A stretch of DNA of 53,571 bases from assembly GCA_029938115.1 (NCBI GenBank), contig JAPYOP010000030.1, forward strand, positions 1-53,571. Direction: 5' to 3'. Shown piece by piece: positions 35,610-43,736 of this stretch. The stretch's first letter is position 1. Every line of letters starts with the position of its first letter. The position numbers and the translations under genes are program-made. The notes beneath the pieces are model-generated. The model saw only the letters and a list, made by a program, of their open reading frames with translations. It was not told the DNA's origin and did no database searches. Source of the stretch: Colwellia sp. (lineage in GTDB: Bacteria > Pseudomonadota > Gammaproteobacteria > Enterobacterales > Alteromonadaceae).

Positions 35610-36107
35610 TTACCAACAATTTGCTATTATATTTAGCTGCTGACTGGCTTTGTCATAGTTTTTCCAAAGCGATTGATAGCTTTCTTTTATTATGGGATGA
35701 ATAAGGGTTGGTGCTATTTCGTTTAATGGCCACAACACAAAAGCATTTTTGTCTATTTCATCTCGAGGTAGCTGTGCAGGTTCATTTATAATTAAATCGT
35801 CATAAAGTAAAAGGTCGAGATCCAAGGTTCGAGGACTAAATTTTTTAGCGCTTGGAGTGCGACCATAGTTAATCTCAATATCACGTAGCTTGGTAGCAAC
35901 TTGTTCAACACTATCTTGCGTGCAAATACCAATTACCATGTTATAAAAGGCATTACCACTAAAACCAACGGCGGTACTTTTAAATAACGAAGACAAAACT
36001 AATTGCTCAAAAGGTAAATTAAATGCTTTAGCGAGTGCATTAAGGCCGTGTTGAACATGATACTCACGTTCAACATTACTGCCTAAAGAAATATAAATCT
36101 CAGCCAT
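35610..36107 (-). CDS. folK: 6-hydroxymethyl-7,8-dihydropterin pyrophosphokinase
   Basis: A 165-residue folate-pathway kinase that transfers pyrophosphate from ATP to 6-hydroxymethyl-dihydropterin. Motifs are ISLGSNVEREYHVQHG (N-terminal), the family signature PRTLDLDLLLYDD with the two Mg-binding Asp, and PRDEIDKNAFVLWPL. The ATG overlaps the folB stop by one base (TAATG), so the two consecutive folate genes are translationally coupled. Confidence 0.95.
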   Translation of the reverse strand: MAEIYISLGSNVEREYHVQHGLNALAKAFNLPFEQLVLSSLFKSTAVGFSGNAFYNMVIGICTQDSVEQVATKLRDIEINYGRTPSAKKFSPRTLDLDLLLYDDLIINEPAQLPRDEIDKNAFVLWPLNEIAPTLIHPIIKESYQSLWKNYDKASQQLNIIANCW

Positions 36108-36493
36108 TAGTGTGATTTTTCATCATGAGTTAGGGAAGGATTCAGTTGGCCTCGTTCAATTTCAACACCAACAGTATCTGCATTATGAACCGCGCCTGGT
36201 TTACCTATTTTGAGTTGTAACCAAGGAATACTATACTCTGACATTAAAAATGCCGCCATACGCTCAGCTAATGTTTCTAATAAATCGACAGGGTTTTTAT
36301 TGGCAAATTTTTCTATAGCGGTAGATATTTCAGCGTAATCTAAGGTTTTTTCTAGCTCATCATTTACGGCTGCTTTGGCGGTGTCCCAAGCCATAGCAAC
36401 ATCGATTACTAGCGTTTGTTTGATCTCTTTTTCCCACTGAAAAAAGCCAATGGTGGTTTGAATATGTAAACCTTTGATGAAAACCTTGTCCAT
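36107..36493 (-). CDS. folB: Dihydroneopterin aldolase
   Basis: 128 residues, the usual length for FolB. It converts dihydroneopterin to 6-hydroxymethyl-dihydropterin and glycolaldehyde (with an epimerase side reaction). Features are IKGLHIQTTIGFFQWEKE, the catalytic region DYAEISTAIEKFA and the conserved ETLAERMAAFL and KIGKPGAV. It begins the folB-folK-uppP-cnoX run and is divergent from plsY, sharing the 123-bp spacer as promoter region. Confidence 0.94.
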   Translation of the reverse strand: MDKVFIKGLHIQTTIGFFQWEKEIKQTLVIDVAMAWDTAKAAVNDELEKTLDYAEISTAIEKFANKNPVDLLETLAERMAAFLMSEYSIPWLQLKIGKPGAVHNADTVGVEIERGQLNPSLTHDEKSH

Positions 36494-36616
36494 TTATCAG
36501 TCCATTTTTACAGTTTTTATAAAATAAACAGCGAGTTTACCTGCCGAGGTGTAGAAAAACTAGCAGAGAACAAGATAGAATGGATAATATCGTTACTTTT
36601 ATGACAAATTTTTATT

Positions 36617-37228
36617 GTGATACTGCTATTAACTCTTACTATGATCATTGCTGCTTATTTAATAGGCTCAATTTCTAGTGCTATTTTAATATGCAAAATG
36701 TTGGGCTTACCCGATCCTCGTACTACTGGTTCGAATAATCCTGGCGCGACAAATGTTTTAAGAATAAGTAATAAATTAACCGCTGCTTCCGTGCTGTTTT
36801 TCGATATTTTAAAAGGTACTGTTCCTGTATGGGGAGCATATCTTTTATATGCACATTTTGGTTTAAAAGAACCATTATACCTTGGAATTATTGGCGTTTC
36901 TGCTTGTTTAGGGCATATGTACCCAGTGTTTTTTAATTTTCAAGGCGGTAAAGCGGTAGCTACAGCATTAGGCACATTATTCCCTATCGGTTTAGGTTTA
37001 GGTGTTTTACTTATTATTACGTGGATAGGCGTGGCCAAGTTGGCCAAATATTCAAGCTTAGCGGCTATTGTTACTGTATCAATGGCGCCACTCTATGTGT
37101 TTTTATTGAAGCCGCTTTATGTCTATCCAACCTTAATGCTTAGTGCGCTGATTATATTTCGTCATAAAGATAATATTATTCGATTGCTGAAAGGCACAGA
37201 AAATAAAATATCGACTAAAATAAAATAG
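36617..37228 (+). CDS. plsY: Glycerol-3-phosphate acyltransferase PlsY
   Basis: A 203-residue membrane enzyme that acylates glycerol-3-phosphate using acyl-phosphate, the first step of phospholipid synthesis with PlsX. Motif 1 is GSISSAI, motif 2 is the phosphate loop [12 protein letters not shown], and motif 3 is [21 protein letters not shown]. About five helices are visible. The start used is GTG at 36617; an ATG at 36641 would give a normal-looking protein too, and no strong ribosome-binding site decides between them. The RND adaptor gene begins 22 bp downstream, so the pump appears to be co-transcribed with plsY. Confidence 0.94.
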   Translation: MILLLTLTMIIAAYLIGSISSAILICKMLGLPDPRTTGSNNPGATNVLRISNKLTAASVLFFDILKGTVPVWGAYLLYAHFGLKEPLYLGIIGVSACLGHMYPVFFNFQGGKAVATALGTLFPIGLGLGVLLIITWIGVAKLAKYSSLAAIVTVSMAPLYVFLLKPLYVYPTLMLSALIIFRHKDNIIRLLKGTENKISTKIK

Positions 37229-37250
37229 TCGTTCAAATTTTAGGAACTCC

Positions 37251-38390
37251 ATGAATTTAAATAAAAAAATTAAACTATTAAGTTTAATTGCCATTACCTT
37301 AGTCTCATCTTCTGTATTTTCGAGAGAATTCCCCCCCGCTAATGTTAATGTTGCGAGTGCTAAAATAACTGATTTAGCGCCTGTTATTTGGGTCTCAGGT
37401 ACGGTGGTAAGCCGTAATGATTCAAAAATAGCAGCAGAGATTTCTGGTCGGTTGATCAGTTTGTCAGCAATTGGCACACGGGTTGAACGTGGTGAAGTTA
37501 TTGCACGTATAGATGATAAACAATTACAAATCCAACAACGTGAAGAACAAGCAAATGTTCTTAACAGCAAGGCAAGCTTACGCTTTCTTGAAGCAGAAGT
37601 GACGAGAAAAAAACGTTTAGTAAAAAAGAAGCTATCACCGGTCAGTGAGTTAGATAAAGCTGTTTCAGAGCGAGATATTGCCAAAGGTGATGTTATTGCC
37701 TCGCAAGCTCGTTTAGATCAAGCAGTACAAGATATTGCCTATACTCAATTGAAAGCACCTTTTAGTGGAATTATTGCGCAACGTATCGCGAGTCTTGGTG
37801 AATATGTTAATAATGGCACTGCCATTGTACGTTTAGTAGAAACCGCTAATCGAGAAGCAACCATTTTTGCTCCCATTGTTACTTATAAATTTTTAAAAGA
37901 TGCTAAACAGCTAGCGATAGAATCACCCTTAGGTCATGGCGAAGCAACGATAAAAGCGCTTGTGCCTGTTGCTAATTCTCGCTCCCATTTAATGGAAGTA
38001 CGTTTAGATATGTCAACTTTTGACTGGCCAATTGGTTTGAATATTAAAGCCAAAATTGCCAATGGCCCAAGTGAATTGTCATTAGTTGTGCCTCGAGACT
38101 CCTTAGTCTTACGCCGTGATGGAGCAAGTGTATTTCGTATTAATAAAAGTGATAAAGGTGCTAAGGCCGAAAAGGTAGCCGTTACTGTTGGCATCGGCAT
38201 GGAAGGTTTAGTTGCTATAACTAGTAACTCTGTGGATAGTCAAATTGAAGCAGGCGATTTAATTGTTATTCGGGGTGCAGAGCGTTTGCAAGATGGTCAA
38301 AGTGTCGCCATCAAAGATAATAATCATGAGCTAGTGCTTGGTGGTAAAGAGCCCACAGATGATAAGCCTGCTAGTAAAGGTCAGCCGTAA
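37251..38390 (+). CDS. RND periplasmic adaptor (membrane fusion protein), pump 2
   Basis: A 379-residue HlyD/AcrA-type adaptor with a signal peptide (about 1-24, SLIAITLVSSSVFS). Lipoyl halves are ISGRLISLSAIGTRVERGEVIARID and QLKAPFSGIIAQRIASLGEYV, with a helical hairpin between them (about 95-150) and a C-terminal GDLIVIRGAERLQDGQSVAIK close to that of the adaptor at 19996. A polar tail ends the protein. An AGGAA site lies before the ATG. It is 22 bp behind plsY and overlaps the permease by one base (TAATG). Confidence 0.92.
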   Translation: MNLNKKIKLLSLIAITLVSSSVFSREFPPANVNVASAKITDLAPVIWVSGTVVSRNDSKIAAEISGRLISLSAIGTRVERGEVIARIDDKQLQIQQREEQANVLNSKASLRFLEAEVTRKKRLVKKKLSPVSELDKAVSERDIAKGDVIASQARLDQAVQDIAYTQLKAPFSGIIAQRIASLGEYVNNGTAIVRLVETANREATIFAPIVTYKFLKDAKQLAIESPLGHGEATIKALVPVANSRSHLMEVRLDMSTFDWPIGLNIKAKIANGPSELSLVVPRDSLVLRRDGASVFRINKSDKGAKAEKVAVTVGIGMEGLVAITSNSVDSQIEAGDLIVIRGAERLQDGQSVAIKDNNHELVLGGKEPTDDKPASKGQP

Positions 38391-41300
38391 TGAGTTTAAC
38401 TTCATCAGCGCTTAAAAACCCTACCGCGGTTGTCGTTGCTATTTTATTGGTGGCACTGTTCGGCGCTATTAGCTTATTTAAATTACCGGTTCAGTTAACA
38501 CCAGATATTAGTAAGCCAGAAATTATTATTTCTACGGGGTGGCGCTCGGCAGCACCAGAAGAAATGGAAGCTGAAATAATAGAGCGACAAGAAGATGTGC
38601 TTAAAGGCTTGCAAGGACTAGAGTCGTTAGTTTCTTCTTCAGGGCAGGGCAGTGGTAATATTACGTTACGCTATCAACCGGGCATCAATTTAGAGCGCGC
38701 TTTAATTGATGTCATGAGTGCGTTAAATCAAGTGCCCAATTATCCAGCCGATGCTACAGAGCCAGTTATTTCTGTAGGTGGTAATAATACCTTTACTGCC
38801 ATCGCTTGGTTTGCTTTAAAGCCTTTAGCTGACAATAAGCGTGATATTGTTAATTATCAAGATTATGTTGAAGAAGTTATTCAAACGCGAATAGAGCGTG
38901 TTGCCGGTATTTCAAAAACCAATGCCTTTGGTGGTTTATCTTCAGAATTACGCATTACTTTTGACCCATACAAAGCCGCCGCTCTTGGCTTGAATATTCC
39001 GCAACTTGCGGCAACGTTGGCAAATAATAGCGATACTTCAGGTGGTTTTAATGAAGTAGGTCGAAGAAAGTATACTTTACGCTTTTCAGGAAAATACGGA
39101 GCAGATCAATTAGCTGAAATGGTATTAGATTGGCGTGATGGACAGCCCATTTTATTACGAGATGTCGCAACAGTTGAAGTAACTTTACAAGATAGAACGG
39201 GTATTTTAACGCTAGATGGTGATCCTGCGATTGCAATGAATGCACAAGCAGAGCAAGGCGTGAATGTTATTGCTGTCATGGACGAGCTAAAAAGTGCCAT
39301 GCGCGAACTCAATGAAGGGCCATTAAATCGTGTGGGTCTTGAAATGATACAGATGTCTGACGAAACAATTTATATCAATAGATCGATGGACTTGGTTCGC
39401 AATAATTTATTGATGGGTGTTGCGTTGGCTATCATTGTACTTTGGTGGTTTTTACGTAAATTTCGTGCCACTTTAATTGTCGCTTTAGCTATACCTATTT
39501 CTTTGGTGATAACGCTTATTGTCATGTTTGTTGCAGGGCGAACGCTCAATATTATTTCTATGGCAGGTTTGGCTTTTGCGGTTGGTATGGTGCTTGATGC
39601 CGCTATCGTTGTTTTAGAAAATATTGTGCGTTTACGAGAAAAGGGTGAACAACCAGAAGAAGCCGCTTTAAAAGGTGCGACACAAGTGTGGGGGGCTTTA
39701 ATTGCCTCAACTATTACCACGGTTGCTATCTTCTTGCCTATTGCTTTTTTAGATGCCGTTTCGGGGCAATTGTTTGCTGATTTAGCTATTACTATTGCCG
39801 TCGCTATTGTTGCTTCTTTAATTGTGGCGGTAACAGTTTTACCTACAGCCGCACGTAAATTACTTGCACAAGTTAGTGAAAAAGATCCACACGCTCACTG
39901 GTGGCGCAATATAACAAAAGGTGTAATGCATATTACCAGTACGCCAACAAAGCGTTTTGCATGGGTGTTTGGATTAATGCTATTTTCTTTTGCTGGTAGT
40001 TGGGCATTATTTCCAAAGATTGATTATTTGCCCAAAGGCAATCAAAACCAGTTTCAAGCATTTATTATGCCTCCTCCTGGTTTAAGTTATCCCGCGGCAC
40101 GTTTTGAAATGAGTGATGAAATTAATCGTCGCCTCAAGCCCTATTTAACCGGTGAGAAGCAACCGAAAATTGCCCATACTTGGATGGGTTTTTTTGGTAG
40201 TTTTGGTTTTATGGGCGGCCATGCAGAAAATGTTGATGATATTGGCGAAATTGTCCAAATTATTAATAGTGAATTTTTACAAGGCTTTCCAGACACCATG
40301 GCTTTTGCTTCCCAATCGCAAATATTTAGGAGTTTAGGAGGTGGTCGTCGTATTGATGTTGATATTCAAGGCAATGATGTCGATGTTTTGCTTAATGCAG
40401 CCCAAGCGGGCTATGGTGCTATTAGTCAAGCATTACCCGGTGTTCAAATTCAACCAACTCCAGGGCTAACTTTAGCTGAGCCTGAGTTACGGATGATTCC
40501 CAATGAAAGACGTATGGCAGAAGCCGGTTGGAATCGCTCTCAAGTATCAGCCATTACCCGTGCTTTAGGTACAGGTTTATATGTTGGCGATTTTTTCAAT
40601 GGACAAAAACGTTTAGACGTTTTTCTTCGCTCGACTGATTGGCAATCACCCGAAGAGCTTGCCGCTATTCCTTTATATACCCCTAATGCGGATGTACAAC
40701 CTGTAGGCGAGTTAGTTGAAATTGTTAGAACCGCAGGGCCAAGTTCTATTAGACGAGTTAACAGGCAACGTACTATCACTTTACAAGTAACACCACCTGA
40801 TAATTTAAGTTTGGAAGAAGCAATAGCAAAAATAAAAGAACAAGCAGAGCCAGCTATTTTAGCGGTGTTAGCAGGCGATTCTAGCGATGAAAACGGCAGT
40901 CTTGCTACTGTTAATTATAGAGGTACAGCAGAAGCTCTAACCGAAGCATTAACAAGCATGAGTCAAAGTTTTATTTTGGCATTAATCATTCTTTACTTAC
41001 TCATGGCAGCATTATTTCGCTCTTTTAAAGATAGTATTTTAGTTGTTTTGACCATACCTTTGGCAACTGTTGGCGGTATTGGCTTTTTGCAATTAACTAA
41101 CTTAGTGATATTTCAGCCGTTAGATTTATTAACCATGATTGGTTTTATTATTTTACTGGGCTTAGTGGTTAATAATGCTATTTTATTAGTCTATCAAACA
41201 CGACTGGGTGAAGGTGAAGGACTGTCACGACATGATGCTGTTGAGCAAGCAGTTAGGTTAAGGCTTCGTCCTATTTTAATGAGTACCTTAACCAGTATTT

Positions 41301-41461
41301 GTGGCATGTTACCGCTGTTATTAATTCCAGGCGCAGGCGCTGAACTTTATCGTGGTATTGCCGCTGTAATCGTTGGAGGTATGAGTGTCAGTACTATATT
41401 CACACTGATATTCTTGCCAAGCTTATTGCAGATGGGAAGAAAGCAACAAGTAGCGAGTTAA
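38390..41461 (+). CDS. RND efflux permease (HAE-1 family), pump 2
   Basis: A 1023-residue paralogue of the permease at 16831, strongly similar along its length: NPTAVVVAILLVALFGAI (TM1), TLRFSGKYGADQLAEM, GMVLDAAIVVLENIVRLRE (TM4), TMIGFIILLGLVVNNAILLV (TM10). It carries the same D-A pair and Asn at the AcrB proton-relay positions, so the two form one subfamily. The periplasmic porter domains differ more, which suggests different substrates. Adaptor-permease order here is conventional, whereas in pump 1 it is reversed. The C-terminus is about 20 residues shorter than pump 1. Confidence 0.93.
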   Translation: MSLTSSALKNPTAVVVAILLVALFGAISLFKLPVQLTPDISKPEIIISTGWRSAAPEEMEAEIIERQEDVLKGLQGLESLVSSSGQGSGNITLRYQPGINLERALIDVMSALNQVPNYPADATEPVISVGGNNTFTAIAWFALKPLADNKRDIVNYQDYVEEVIQTRIERVAGISKTNAFGGLSSELRITFDPYKAAALGLNIPQLAATLANNSDTSGGFNEVGRRKYTLRFSGKYGADQLAEMVLDWRDGQPILLRDVATVEVTLQDRTGILTLDGDPAIAMNAQAEQGVNVIAVMDELKSAMRELNEGPLNRVGLEMIQMSDETIYINRSMDLVRNNLLMGVALAIIVLWWFLRKFRATLIVALAIPISLVITLIVMFVAGRTLNIISMAGLAFAVGMVLDAAIVVLENIVRLREKGEQPEEAALKGATQVWGALIASTITTVAIFLPIAFLDAVSGQLFADLAITIAVAIVASLIVAVTVLPTAARKLLAQVSEKDPHAHWWRNITKGVMHITSTPTKRFAWVFGLMLFSFAGSWALFPKIDYLPKGNQNQFQAFIMPPPGLSYPAARFEMSDEINRRLKPYLTGEKQPKIAHTWMGFFGSFGFMGGHAENVDDIGEIVQIINSEFLQGFPDTMAFASQSQIFRSLGGGRRIDVDIQGNDVDVLLNAAQAGYGAISQALPGVQIQPTPGLTLAEPELRMIPNERRMAEAGWNRSQVSAITRALGTGLYVGDFFNGQKRLDVFLRSTDWQSPEELAAIPLYTPNADVQPVGELVEIVRTAGPSSIRRVNRQRTITLQVTPPDNLSLEEAIAKIKEQAEPAILAVLAGDSSDENGSLATVNYRGTAEALTEALTSMSQSFILALIILYLLMAALFRSFKDSILVVLTIPLATVGGIGFLQLTNLVIFQPLDLLTMIGFIILLGLVVNNAILLVYQTRLGEGEGLSRHDAVEQAVRLRLRPILMSTLTSICGMLPLLLIPGAGAELYRGIAAVIVGGMSVSTIFTLIFLPSLLQMGRKQQVAS

Positions 41462-41562
41462 AAAAGTATCGAGATTCGAAAGGCACAAGTTGTGAGCTAG
41501 AAAAATTGCGAGTTACGAAGCCTCCACGCTATCAGAATGTTGTCTTAGAAACTCGAAACTTA
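41462..41562. repeat. Repeat-bearing spacer between pump 2 and tsaD
   Basis: It contains CGAGATTCGAAAG, GCGAGTTACGAAG and, inverted, a CTCGAAACTT block; all are variants of the CGAGTTACGAA unit seen in the zapE/cnoX spacer. The genes are convergent here too. No T-tract terminator is evident. Confidence 0.45.
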
Positions 41563-42609
41563 TTATACTGCGGGCAGTGAATCTAGTGACCAGCGGGGGC
41601 TTGCCTTAAAAGTTAAGTCAGCATCAGTGCCAGCTTTTAGTCGTTGTAAACCAGCATAGGCGATCATCGCGCCATTGTCGGTACAAAACTCCGGTCGAGG
41701 ATAAAAAACACTGCCCCCTAATTTTTTAGTGGTAACTGCTAACTTTTCTCTTAGTGCAGTATTTGCGCTAACACCGCCAGCAATCACTAATCGTTTTAAA
41801 TTCTCTTGTTTAAGTGCTCTTTTACATTTAATTGCTAGCGTATCAACAACGGCTTGTTGAAAGGCATTAGCAATATCAGCATGGGTTTGTTTAAGTTCTG
41901 TTTCATCAAGTTTTTCACCTTTAGGGAGAGTACACTCTTTACGAACTAAAGTAGCCGCAGCTGTTTTTAAACCACTGAAACTAAAATCTAATCCTGGTCT
42001 ATCTGTCATCGGACGAGGTAATTTAAATCGACCTGCAACACCCGATTCAGCCATTTTTGATAATGCAGGTCCACCCGGATAATCTAAACCCAATAATTTA
42101 GCTGTTTTATCAAACGCTTCACCTGCTGCATCATCAACAGATTCACCAAGTAGCTTATATTGACCAATGCCGTCAACGCGCACTAGCATGGTGTGACCGC
42201 CAGAAACGAGTAAAGCAACAAAAGGAAATTCAGGCACATCATCTTCTAACATCGGCGCCAACAAATGTCCTTCCATATGATGCACGGGTACGGCAGGTAA
42301 GTCCCAGCCATATGCCAAGCTTCGTCCTATTGAACAGCCAACTAATAATGCGCCAACAAGTCCAGGTCCAGCTGTATAAGCAACGCCGTCTAAATCTTGT
42401 GGTGTTAAATTAGCCTCTTTTAATACCGCTTTAATTAAAGGAATAGTTTTACGAACATGATCTCGTGAAGCAAGCTCAGGTACAACGCCACCGTAATCAG
42501 CATGTACAGCAATTTGACTATAAAGTTGATGTGCCATGATGCCTTGCTCGTCATCGTAAATAGCGATACCAGTTTCATCACAAGAGGTTTCAATGCCTAA
42601 AATTCGCAT
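41563..42609 (-). CDS. tsaD: tRNA N6-adenosine threonylcarbamoyltransferase
   Basis: 348 residues from the ATG at 42609, chosen because [14 protein letters not shown] is the conserved N-terminus; the TTG at 42624 would add five unsupported residues. TsaD (YgjD/Kae1) transfers threonylcarbamoyl from TC-AMP to A37 of ANN-decoding tRNAs, together with TsaB, TsaC and TsaE. Visible are the ASKHA nucleotide-binding pattern ([11 protein letters not shown]), metal ligands in [11 protein letters not shown], and [13 protein letters not shown] with the late Asp in [11 protein letters not shown]. It is divergent from rpsU, the standard arrangement. Confidence 0.97.
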   Translation of the reverse strand: MRILGIETSCDETGIAIYDDEQGIMAHQLYSQIAVHADYGGVVPELASRDHVRKTIPLIKAVLKEANLTPQDLDGVAYTAGPGLVGALLVGCSIGRSLAYGWDLPAVPVHHMEGHLLAPMLEDDVPEFPFVALLVSGGHTMLVRVDGIGQYKLLGESVDDAAGEAFDKTAKLLGLDYPGGPALSKMAESGVAGRFKLPRPMTDRPGLDFSFSGLKTAAATLVRKECTLPKGEKLDETELKQTHADIANAFQQAVVDTLAIKCKRALKQENLKRLVIAGGVSANTALREKLAVTTKKLGGSVFYPRPEFCTDNGAMIAYAGLQRLKAGTDADLTFKASPRWSLDSLPAV

Positions 42610-42711
42610 ACTGTATTTTCTCAAAAAGAGGGAATATATAAATAAGGAAAGGGATTTTACCTAGCATTGCTAAATTTCGCTAGTTTATTTACTTTACTAA
42701 TGAAATTAGTC

Positions 42712-42741
42712 TTTACATCGCCAAGGCGTTAGCAGTAGAAT
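42712..42741 (+). promoter_or_regulatory. Sigma-70 promoter of rpsU
   Basis: TTTACA, an 18-bp spacer and TAGAAT. The spacer contains the palindrome CGCCAAGGCG, which could be an operator. The start point would be near 42748, leaving a leader of about 108 nt. Confidence 0.5.
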
Positions 42742-42784
42742 ACGTCACCCATTTTTGATAGAGCGGGTGTAGACAAGGTCCGTT

Positions 42785-42798
42785 TAGCTGAAAAGCTA
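42785..42798 (+). other. GAAA-tetraloop hairpin in the rpsU leader
   Basis: TAGCT-GAAA-AGCTA forms a compact hairpin in the 5' leader of rpsU, and a looser CACCC/GGGTG stem lies just upstream (about 42745-42770). Such leader structures could serve translational feedback by S21, which is speculative. Confidence 0.4.
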
Positions 42799-42855
42799 GA
42801 TTAGTCGAAGTCAAACGCCGATTTATATAGATTTAACACTAAGGTAAAATAGTAC

Positions 42856-43071
42856 ATGCCAGTAATTAAAGTAAGAGAAAACGAACCATTTGACGTAGCT
42901 TTACGTCGTTTTAAACGTTCATGTGAAAAAGCAGGAATCCTTTCAGAAGTTCGTCGTCGCGAATGTTATGAAAAGCCAACTTGGGAACGTAAACGTAAAA
43001 AAGCAGCTGCTGTTAAACGTGCTGCGAAAAAAGTTTCTCGTGAGAACGCACGTCACGTTCGCATGTACTAA
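42856..43071 (+). CDS. rpsU: 30S ribosomal protein S21
   Basis: A 71-residue, extremely basic protein identical in length to E. coli S21. It opens [20 protein letters not shown] and ends NARHVRMY, both family hallmarks. S21 binds the 30S platform and helps base-pairing of mRNA with the anti-Shine-Dalgarno. It heads the macromolecular-synthesis operon rpsU-yqeY-dnaG-rpoD. Confidence 0.98.
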   Translation: MPVIKVRENEPFDVALRRFKRSCEKAGILSEVRRRECYEKPTWERKRKKAAAVKRAAKKVSRENARHVRMY

Positions 43072-43146
43072 GACATTTATTGTTAGAGCAATCTTTCAAT
43101 AATAACCTTAGTAATCCCCTCAAATTTAAGAAAAGATCTGATTAAA

Positions 43147-43590
43147 ATGTCACTTCTATTACAACTTAAAGATGAAATGAAAAATGCCATGCGCGCTAGA
43201 GACAAATTACGTCTTGGCGTTATTCGTATGGCATTATCTGCAATTAAACAAGCTGAGATAGATCACAAAACCGAAGCAACAGATGATAATATTATTGCGA
43301 TATTAACTAAAATGGTTAAGCAGCGTAAAGAATCTATCAAAATGTTTACCGACGGTGGTCGTGATGAGTTAGCAGCAAAAGAAGCTGAAGAAGTAACGGC
43401 GATAACGTTCTTTCTTCCTCAACCTCTTGGTGATGCAGAAATTAGCGAATTAATTAGCAATGCAATTAACGATACTGGTGCCGCCTCAATGGCTGACATG
43501 GGTAAAGTAATGGCAGTGTTAAAACCTTTAATGCAAGGTAAAGCAGACATGGGCGCAGTTAGTGGCCAAGTAAGAGCTGCTTTAAACTAG
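43147..43590 (+). CDS. yqeY: GatB/YqeY domain-containing protein
   Basis: 147 residues, entirely the YqeY domain also found at the C-terminus of GatB (tRNA-dependent amidotransferase). It is all-helical: LLLQLKDEMKNAMRARDKLRL at the start, KQRKESIKMFTDGGRDELA in the middle and MGKVMAVLKPLMQGKADMG near the end. A tRNA-binding or fidelity role has been suggested for the stand-alone form but is not settled. It lies between rpsU and dnaG, as in many gammaproteobacteria outside the enterics, and is followed by a strong terminator. Confidence 0.93.
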   Translation: MSLLLQLKDEMKNAMRARDKLRLGVIRMALSAIKQAEIDHKTEATDDNIIAILTKMVKQRKESIKMFTDGGRDELAAKEAEEVTAITFFLPQPLGDAEISELISNAINDTGAASMADMGKVMAVLKPLMQGKADMGAVSGQVRAALN

Positions 43591-43608
43591 CAAGGTAAAA
43601 GCTTGATG

Positions 43609-43640
43609 AAACCGTAATAACTTAAGTTATTACGGTTTTT
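43609..43640 (+). terminator. Intra-operon terminator between yqeY and dnaG
   Basis: The half-site AAACCGTAATAACTT (43609-43623) is followed by its exact reverse complement (43624-43638), ending in TTTTTT. It resembles the terminator between rpsU and dnaG that lowers primase output in E. coli. Confidence 0.85.
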
Positions 43641-43736
43641 TATTACCTAATGTTTAATGAAATATCACAACCTTTTCATTCTATTTTGTGTACAATAAAT
43701 GCTTTCCTCTTTTCAATTCACAAGAATATTAGCAGT

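Noticed and set aside
42610..42855. LexA box before rpsU, as in E. coli
   Set aside because: No CTGT-N8-ACAG type site was found in the spacer.
43650..43736. 29-residue N-terminal extension of DnaG
   Set aside because: The conserved primase N-terminus begins at 43737, and the upstream codons lie between the terminator and the gene with leader-like composition. The same reasoning removed the extensions of RpoD (45615-45692) and TsaD (42610-42624).
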